Source: Cryptomeria japonica (Eukaryota; Streptophyta; Pinopsida; Cupressales; Cupressaceae). Taken from it: a stretch of DNA of 64,000 nucleotides. The notes under the pieces were generated by a model. The model saw only the letters and a program-made list of their open reading frames with translations. It had not been told where the DNA came from and did no database searches. This document shows, piece after piece, positions 58,373 to 64,000 of this stretch; the stretch's first letter is position 1; every line of letters begins with the position of its first letter. The translations under genes were made by a program, and so were the position numbers. The DNA is taken from positions 718,045,867-718,109,866 of the forward strand of contig NC_081413.1 of NCBI RefSeq assembly GCF_030272615.1. The letters run 5' to 3'.

Positions 58373-58380
58373 TATAAATA
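58373..58380 (+). promoter_or_regulatory. TATA box, duplicated copy, G4 LTR
   Basis: Identical context exactly 644 bases downstream of the first, inside the duplicated segment. Confidence 0.75.
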
Positions 58381-58918
58381 GAGCTCTCATTCCTCCATAA
58401 AAAACAATGATCCTTCAAATTTGTAGCATCACACTTATGCTCAAATACATTCAAGCTTTCTTATATCATTTTATGCTCATCATTTAGCCTCTCTTTAGAA
58501 TAGAAATTAGTCTAAATATGCATGTTTAGAATACTTTCTTTATCATTTAGCTCAATCATAGACTAAATATATCAGGTTAGGATAGTATTCATACTAACCT
58601 TGTCATCTTATCATCTAGTTTATTGCATTTCTAGAATCATACATAGCTTAACACACCTTTCATTCTAAAATCTATCAAGACATCCCTCGTTCTTGCATTT
58701 GCCATCCCTAAACCATTTTGCTCAGTGATCTGAGAGCAAAAACATTGGTTTGAGGGACATTGTGAGATAGAGAACCATGGGACCCACCTTGGGATGCTGA
58801 GTAATACTATGTTACTCCATAGCTTGCACCAAGAAGTCCTGTGTGTGTGTGTGGACTAGTTTCTAGCAATATTTTCATATATTAAGTTTTATCAGCCCAC
58901 TTTTCCCACATACATTTC

Positions 58919-58936
58919 TAGCGCCCACCATGGGGC
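58919..58936 (+). promoter_or_regulatory. Primer-binding site of G4
   Basis: TAGCGCCCACCATGGGGC lies four bases after the LTR end. It resembles the TGGCGCC class of plant gypsy primer sites with one change in the second base. The tRNA is not assigned. Confidence 0.65.
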
Positions 58937-61329
58937 CTGACCCCAAATATCAAATCAGTTTTTGAAACTAATCACTTTTGTAGGTCCGCGAGAAACAGCA
59001 ATTAGCGCGTGGGAAACATTCCCTAGTGCATCTAGTTAACAGTCTAGCGCATCCTGCTCTCTATTTAGTGCATGGGGTCCATACTCTAGCGCGTGAAGAC
59101 CTTTCTTTAGTGCATAACCCCACTAAACTTTTTCTGTAGGTCTTAGCACGGCCGAAAAACAGAGTAGCGCATCTACAAAATATATTGGCGCTTCGGGTCT
59201 ATCAGCTAGTGCATCGAGTTTACCAGCTAGTGCTTTCTGTCCATCATCCAGTGCTTCTAAACCATCTTGTAATGCATCAAATCAATATTTTTCCTGTAGG
59301 TCTCAACGCGAAAAAAAAACACAGCAGCGCGTCCAACGCACAGAGTAGCGCATCTAGAAAATAGTGTAGCGCAGAGAGACATAAGTTTAGTGCATCTAGG
59401 ATTTCTTGTAGCGTGTGCAGTCCTTTCTATAGCGCATCACAGACAGAGAGCAAAAATTTAAAATTGTAACCGAACTGAGCTTTTAAACTTGTGGAAGTCC
59501 CCCAAATCATCTAACATTTTTTTCTCTGGTTTGCTTGCAGGACTCTAACAATTTTCTTGCAGGTGGAGCGGGCCATTTTCTTTTAATCGATTTTCATTTT
59601 GCTGACCAAAACATCGAATTTACTTTGCTGACCAAATTTCTTTTCATAGATCAGAAAATCATTGCTTTGAAAGGATAAAATAAACATCATGTTTTTGTGG
59701 AGCAACATCTCCACATAGATTTTAGCAAATCACTGAATTGAAAGGATAAAATAAACCAAATTGATTGCTTTGTCTCGAAAGTGGAAGGAATATGCTCTCC
59801 CCTTAACTGGGTGATAAAAAATCTAGACCACTATTACAGCTTTCTTTACTTCAAGCAATAAAACCTTTAGCAAGCCTGCCTTCTCGAGGAGTTGAAATCA
59901 ACTCTTAAAGCCGTTTATGGACGGTGTGAAGGGAATGACCTAAGTGGGGAACAACTTTGACACCAAGAATTCCAACCCACTATAATCAAATGTGGAAAGT
60001 GATGAAAGTCCTTTTCAACGGTTGCGCGCAGTGATTAGCCTTCCCCCAGTATCCTTGAAATACGTAAAGCCTTTGTTCTAAAGGTTGGGAAGCCTCCTGA
60101 GGGAGTTTATCATTGATGGCCGAACGGGAAGCCTGATTACAAATCCTAGAAATAGAAGCTTTGAACCGAGTCAGTACCCAGACATTTATAACATCATAGT
60201 GCAAGGGTGGGGAAGAATCCACCCCCAAGATTACTCACCATATATCTCCCAAGATAACTACTCAACTATGAAGCGATTCACTTTGAGTTAATTTCTGGCA
60301 AATCAAAAAAATGGGCGCCCTCTAGGGGGTGACACGACTGTTTGAGCTGACAGAGTATCGAGACTAGTGGGCTATGATGTTATTTATGACCCTTGACTAA
60401 AAAGTCTTTCTGAAGTGTATTACTTGTATCAAAACCTGTTCAAACATTGGGGATTTGAACACATCCTCGCCGAACATACACTTTTTGTTAGATTAGGCAA
60501 AATGGTAGAACTTTTTGTGCCGTGCTTGCACTTATTACCTCAAAAAATCATCCATCAAACTTGAAAAATTCGCAACAAAATTTCAAAATTCACAAGAAAA
60601 ACTCAATCAGGGTAGTTTAGTGCATAAGAGCAACTTCTTAGCGCGTACAGTACTTTTGTTAGCGCATCCAAACCTCAAGTTAGCGCGTCAGTTCCAAACA
60701 ATAGCGTTTGATCCCAAGACAAATCAGTGCAAAATCCTTTAGCGCATCAGAAAAATAGTCTAGTGCGTGGAAGCAGCAGCTTAGCGCGTGGGAACCAAAC
60801 ATTAGCGCATAAAATCCAACAGTTAGTGCGTCGAAGACCCAGGATAGCGCATAGATTTTTCAACAGCTAGAAAAACAATTTTAACAGTCCAAAAAGTTTA
60901 GCGTGTGTCTGGGGGCAGCCTAGCATGTGTGGTTATTATTTTAGTGCATCCAGGAATTTCAGTAGCGCATGTAGACTCTATTCTAAAAAACAAAAAAACA
61001 GAGAGCAAAACCGAGAAAAATTTTGAAATTTTCAAAAACATTTTTTGAAGCATTTTTCATCAACATCATTTTTCATCAAACCAGAGTGGCAAACAAACCA
61101 TTAAAACTATTTCTCAAGCAAAATTTGTGACAAAACGAACGTTGTCAGAATCCTAAAATGAATCGTGCAATAGAGGATGTCTCTCCTATCATAATTCGGA
61201 AATCTCATCATCAGTATCAACAGAATCCTTTACCATCCTACGGATTTTTATCTCAAAACACTTGTTTAAAATCTTCAAATTGTCAAATCAAGTTTCCAGA
61301 TTGGGAGACTTTTATCCATATCATTTGAC
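58937..61329 (+). other. G4 leader with two TAGCGCATC motif blocks and a core
   Basis: Degenerate TAGCGCATC / TTAGCGCGTG motifs recur every 15-40 bases at 58990-59450 and again at 60600-60975. Between them is a core at about 59760-60350 that shares GAATGACCTAAGTGG (59933-59947) and a later CCACTATAA with the G2 leader. Short frames in the core are not supported as genes. Confidence 0.7.
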
Positions 61330-61836
61330 ATGCTTTGTCGTGAAGGGGCATCTAAAAACCTTCACTTTGATAGAGTAAGATTTGAAATTTTCAAAAACAA
61401 GAATCAACTGAATCCAAACAAATCAAAAGAAACCATTGATCACTCATGCATGACTAATCCCCTTATTCTGAGAAGAAAGAACCTCTATCGTAACATCACG
61501 TTGAAGAAACAACAACCTAGTTTTTCCAAATTCATCAAGAGAAATAAGTTTTTATACATCAATCATCAACTCTTCAAATCCCATCGGGTATTCTTTCATC
61601 ACGTCAAACATTATATCCAAAACAAATCTAGCAAATTTGACAAAGAACCTTTGAAAACAAGAGCATACTGTCAAAAGTCTGCTTTTAATCAAACCATAAA
61701 CCGCGGTGGAAAGATCAATCCAGCATTCCTGCCCAACGAGTGTATCACATATAACACATCTCGACCAGAACCACCAACCCCCGAGAAACATATCAATGAG
61801 GCTTTTGTCCCCTTCATCATAGAAAGTTTCTACTAA
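61330..61836 (+). CDS. G4 small ORF upstream of gag (168 codons), unknown
   Basis: An uninterrupted frame ends at TAA 61834-61836, one base before the gag ATG at 61838. The product is very basic (many Lys, Arg, His, Asn) with aromatic residues and no known motif. The tight spacing suggests reinitiation or splicing between the two frames. Ogre-type elements carry an extra ORF before gag, so this may be its counterpart. It is the only long frame in the window without a stop, but no homologue is available here. Confidence 0.55.
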   Translation: MLCREGASKNLHFDRVRFEIFKNKNQLNPNKSKETIDHSCMTNPLILRRKNLYRNITLKKQQPSFSKFIKRNKFLYINHQLFKSHRVFFHHVKHYIQNKSSKFDKEPLKTRAYCQKSAFNQTINRGGKINPAFLPNECITYNTSRPEPPTPEKHINEAFVPFIIESFY

Positions 61837-61837
61837 A

Positions 61838-64000
61838 ATGCCTGTTACTCACTCTCAAAGAGACAAACAAAGCGAGACACATGCAGAATCAAGTATGAAT
61901 CGAAGATTATCAAATCCTTTTGAAGTTCCACCCGTAGAAGAACTTGAAATTACTGAAGCACTTCTTCGGGAATGTCAAGAAAACCCTTCCTTCCAAAAAC
62001 TTGTAGAAAAGCTCATGGAAAATGACAAAGAAAAGTATTTGCTCATGCTCACAAGCAAAGGCGTTAAACTTCTCGAAGATTTAGACCCAAACATTTTTCA
62101 AATTGGGTCTCGACAATATGCATATCAAGAACAACAAAGAGAAGAAGAAACTCACATACCTGAGCAACATATACCTAAACAACATATTCCAGAACAACGC
62201 ATACCAGAAATGCGTATACCTGAGATAGAAACACCAGAGCAAAATATACCATTTACCACACCTTTTCAGCTAAGAACCAATACAAGGCAAAAAAAATTTC
62301 CTCGATAAGACAATATACCTTTGGCAGCCCTTACTCAACAAATGCAAATGTTGCAAAGGCAAATACAGGATATGCAACAAGGGACAATAGTACGGTACTC
62401 TTTAAACGAAATCTGTCCTTACCCATTTGACAGAAGATTGAACATGGTGCCTTTTCCTCCAAACTCAGACGTTCCCAAATTTGATAAATATGATGGCAAA
62501 AGTGATCCCCGAGATCATGTTCGAGAATTTTGCACACTGAGCCTTGAATTTGCTCATGATGACACCTATTTGATGAGGTTATTCCCCAGAAGCTTGGGAG
62601 GGCAAACCATGGAATGGTTATCCAAAATTTCACCACCTGTTAGATCATTTGATGAATTGGTTAACAAATTCATAACTCACTATTCCTACATCCAACATGC
62701 CATAACCATGCTAGATGTTTGCAACACCAAACAAAAGAACAATGAAATGTTCATGGTGTTCCTTCAACATTGGCGACGTATGGTATCTAGATATCCTCGA
62801 GATATTCCTGAAAAGAAGAAAATGAAAATCTTCATCGATAATTTAAACGGCGAAATGAGTTACAGACTAAAACTTCAATGCATACCATCTTTCGCTAAAT
62901 TAATTGAAAATGGCATTCAAGTAGAAGAAGCATGTGTGAAAAAGGGAACACTCAAATTCTACAAGGAAGGAACAAACTCATCAAACTACAATAACCAGAA
63001 CAACACCAACCTTGACAAATCTCGATTTTGGACTCGAAACAAAAACGAAAGCAACAATGAATCATATGATCCCAAATCTAAGCAACCAGTTCTTGCATTA
63101 TCCAGAAATCCTCAAAATATGAAAAATCCTAAAAATGCTACTCCCAGTGCTAACACATATGCACCAAACACTAATCAAGGACAACTCAACACAAACAACA
63201 CCAACGATACTCAAAGCAAAAACATGAATCTAGGACCTAACAACAATTCACGCAACAACACAAACAATTTCCAAAAGTGTATCTTCACACCACTGGGACA
63301 ATCATTAGAATCCGCATTCAGAGAACTTTTGGCAAACAAGATTCTTTCTTTGCCTCCAATCAGCAACTATGAACCTCCAATCAAACCACCTTGGTGGAAT
63401 GATTCACACTATTGTGATTTCCATCGCAACAAGGGTCATAGAACAAATGAGTGCATGAGATTGAAACACATAGTACAGGACATGATTGATCGAGGTGACT
63501 TAACGGTGGATGGTCTCAAGACAAATGGTGATCACAGAGCCTTTAAAAATCCTCTCCCAAATTATAACAAAGATGGAGCATCAACTTCAGATGATACACG
63601 TGGAGCTCATATTAATCACATCTACAACAACACAATCAACCACATATCAGCTAAAGATCATCAAGTCAATGTCATCACCATTCAAGATCAGCATGATCAA
63701 GAATCGGTCAATGTAACAACCTGAACTCAGAAATATGTCTTGAAGGGACATACTGCACCTACAACTACCACACCAAAAATCCAATATGACTTGGTTAGCC
63801 AACTATGCAAGACTCCAGCTCAAATATCTATCCTCAAATTATTGAAACTATCACCAAAGCACAAAGACATATTGGAGCAAGCGCTATTGGAAACAAATGT
63901 ACCTCAAAATCTGGATATAGACAGATTTCAAGCCATGGTCGCCCATATGACAGGACCTCATAACCTCACCTTCTCAGAGCATGACAATACTTCCTTGAGT
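61838..64000 (+). pseudogene. gag: G4 gag, two internal stops, continues off the window
   Basis: One frame runs from ATG 61838 to the window end, with TAA 62306-62308 and TGA 63722-63724. The N-terminal part ends in a tandem run of five-residue repeats (IPEQH type, near 62155-62250). The gag domain follows (KFDKYDGKSDPRDHVREF, DTYLMRLFPRSLGGQTMEW), then an Asn-rich linker and the knuckle CDFHRNKGHRTNEC. After the TGA, the sequence still matches G1 (KTPAQISILKLLKLSPKHK, DRFQAMVAHM), so protease should follow beyond the window. Confidence 0.92.

Larger units (their letters stand above)
56787..58914 (+). repeat. G4 5' LTR (2128 bp) with an internal duplication
   Basis: Starts TGTAGATGTATAAAAATG, ends CACATACA, primer site next. 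AT-rich units with TTTAATTAAAT fill its first 300 bases. Bases 57671-58274 are repeated at 58315-58918 (offset 644) with about a dozen differences, so the promoter region is present twice. Confidence 0.85.
56787..64000 (+). mobile_element. G4: Ty3/gypsy (Tat-like) element, 3' part outside window
   Basis: Long LTR, primer site, 2.4-kb leader, small upstream ORF, then gag running off the end. Gag is homologous to that of G1 and G2 but clearly divergent. A long LTR with an ORF before gag recalls Ogre-type Tat elements (family knowledge; placement is inference). Confidence 0.88.

Noticed and set aside
60085-60742. Short + strand frames in the G4 leader
   Set aside because: No homologue, no start context of note, and they overlap the motif block.

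Overview
This window looks like repetitive nuclear DNA from a seed plant with a large genome. It is AT-rich and packed with nested LTR retrotransposons, and I see no convincing host gene, tRNA, rRNA or CRISPR array. The long LTR elements carry plant-type features: the Tat branch of Ty3/gypsy with two RNase H domains, a plant mobile domain, and Ty1/copia elements primed by initiator tRNA-Met. A gymnosperm is plausible from the style of the repeats, but that is inference.

Layout. (1) 1-12439: G1, a Ty3/gypsy (Tat-type) element on the + strand. It holds gag, protease, RT, two RNase H domains and integrase, then a 3' region containing an antisense gene for a plant mobile domain (PMD) protein, then the 3' LTR (11648-12439). 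Its 5' end lies outside the window. (2) 12440-14422: an isolated fragment with one decayed transposon-like ORF. (3) 14423-28877: G2, a relative of G1 in opposite orientation, with its 5' LTR at 28219-28877, its own antisense PMD reading frame, and a truncated left end. (4) 28878-31261, continuing after 45561: G3, the 3' tail and LTR of a third gypsy element. (5) 31262-45561: C1, an LTR element without pol that carries two unfamiliar ORFs, with 5-bp duplication GAGGA. C1 is itself interrupted at 34468-41131 by B, a complete but decayed Ty1/copia element on the - strand (duplication TCATA). (6) 46881-48277 and 55812-56786: copia-type LTR fragments (D1, D2), with a second copy of the C family, C2 (48278-55811, duplication ACTTC), inserted in D2. 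(7) 56787-64000: G4, a gypsy element with a 2.1-kb LTR, a long structured leader, a small upstream ORF and gag, running off the window.

How the parts fit. G1, G2 and G4 encode related capsid (gag) proteins; G1 and G2 also carry the replication enzymes. All long ORFs are broken by stops. Many stops are TAG or TGA where a relative keeps CAG, CAA or CGA, as expected from deamination of methylated cytosine. The C elements have no enzymes and probably depended on a copia element such as B, with which they share the primer-binding site, polypurine tract style and LTR ends.

The most unusual signals are at the nucleic-acid level. A small two-stem hairpin with a four-A bulge is repeated after the pol gene of G1, G2 and G3, and its stems differ in sequence but still pair. 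A second covarying hairpin array lies in the intron of the antisense PMD gene. The antisense gene itself has a TATA-like box, a 22-codon first exon and a GT-AG intron that joins the PMD exon in frame. The copia-derived families share a strong excess of the hexamer ACCGGT, which I did not see in the gypsy elements.
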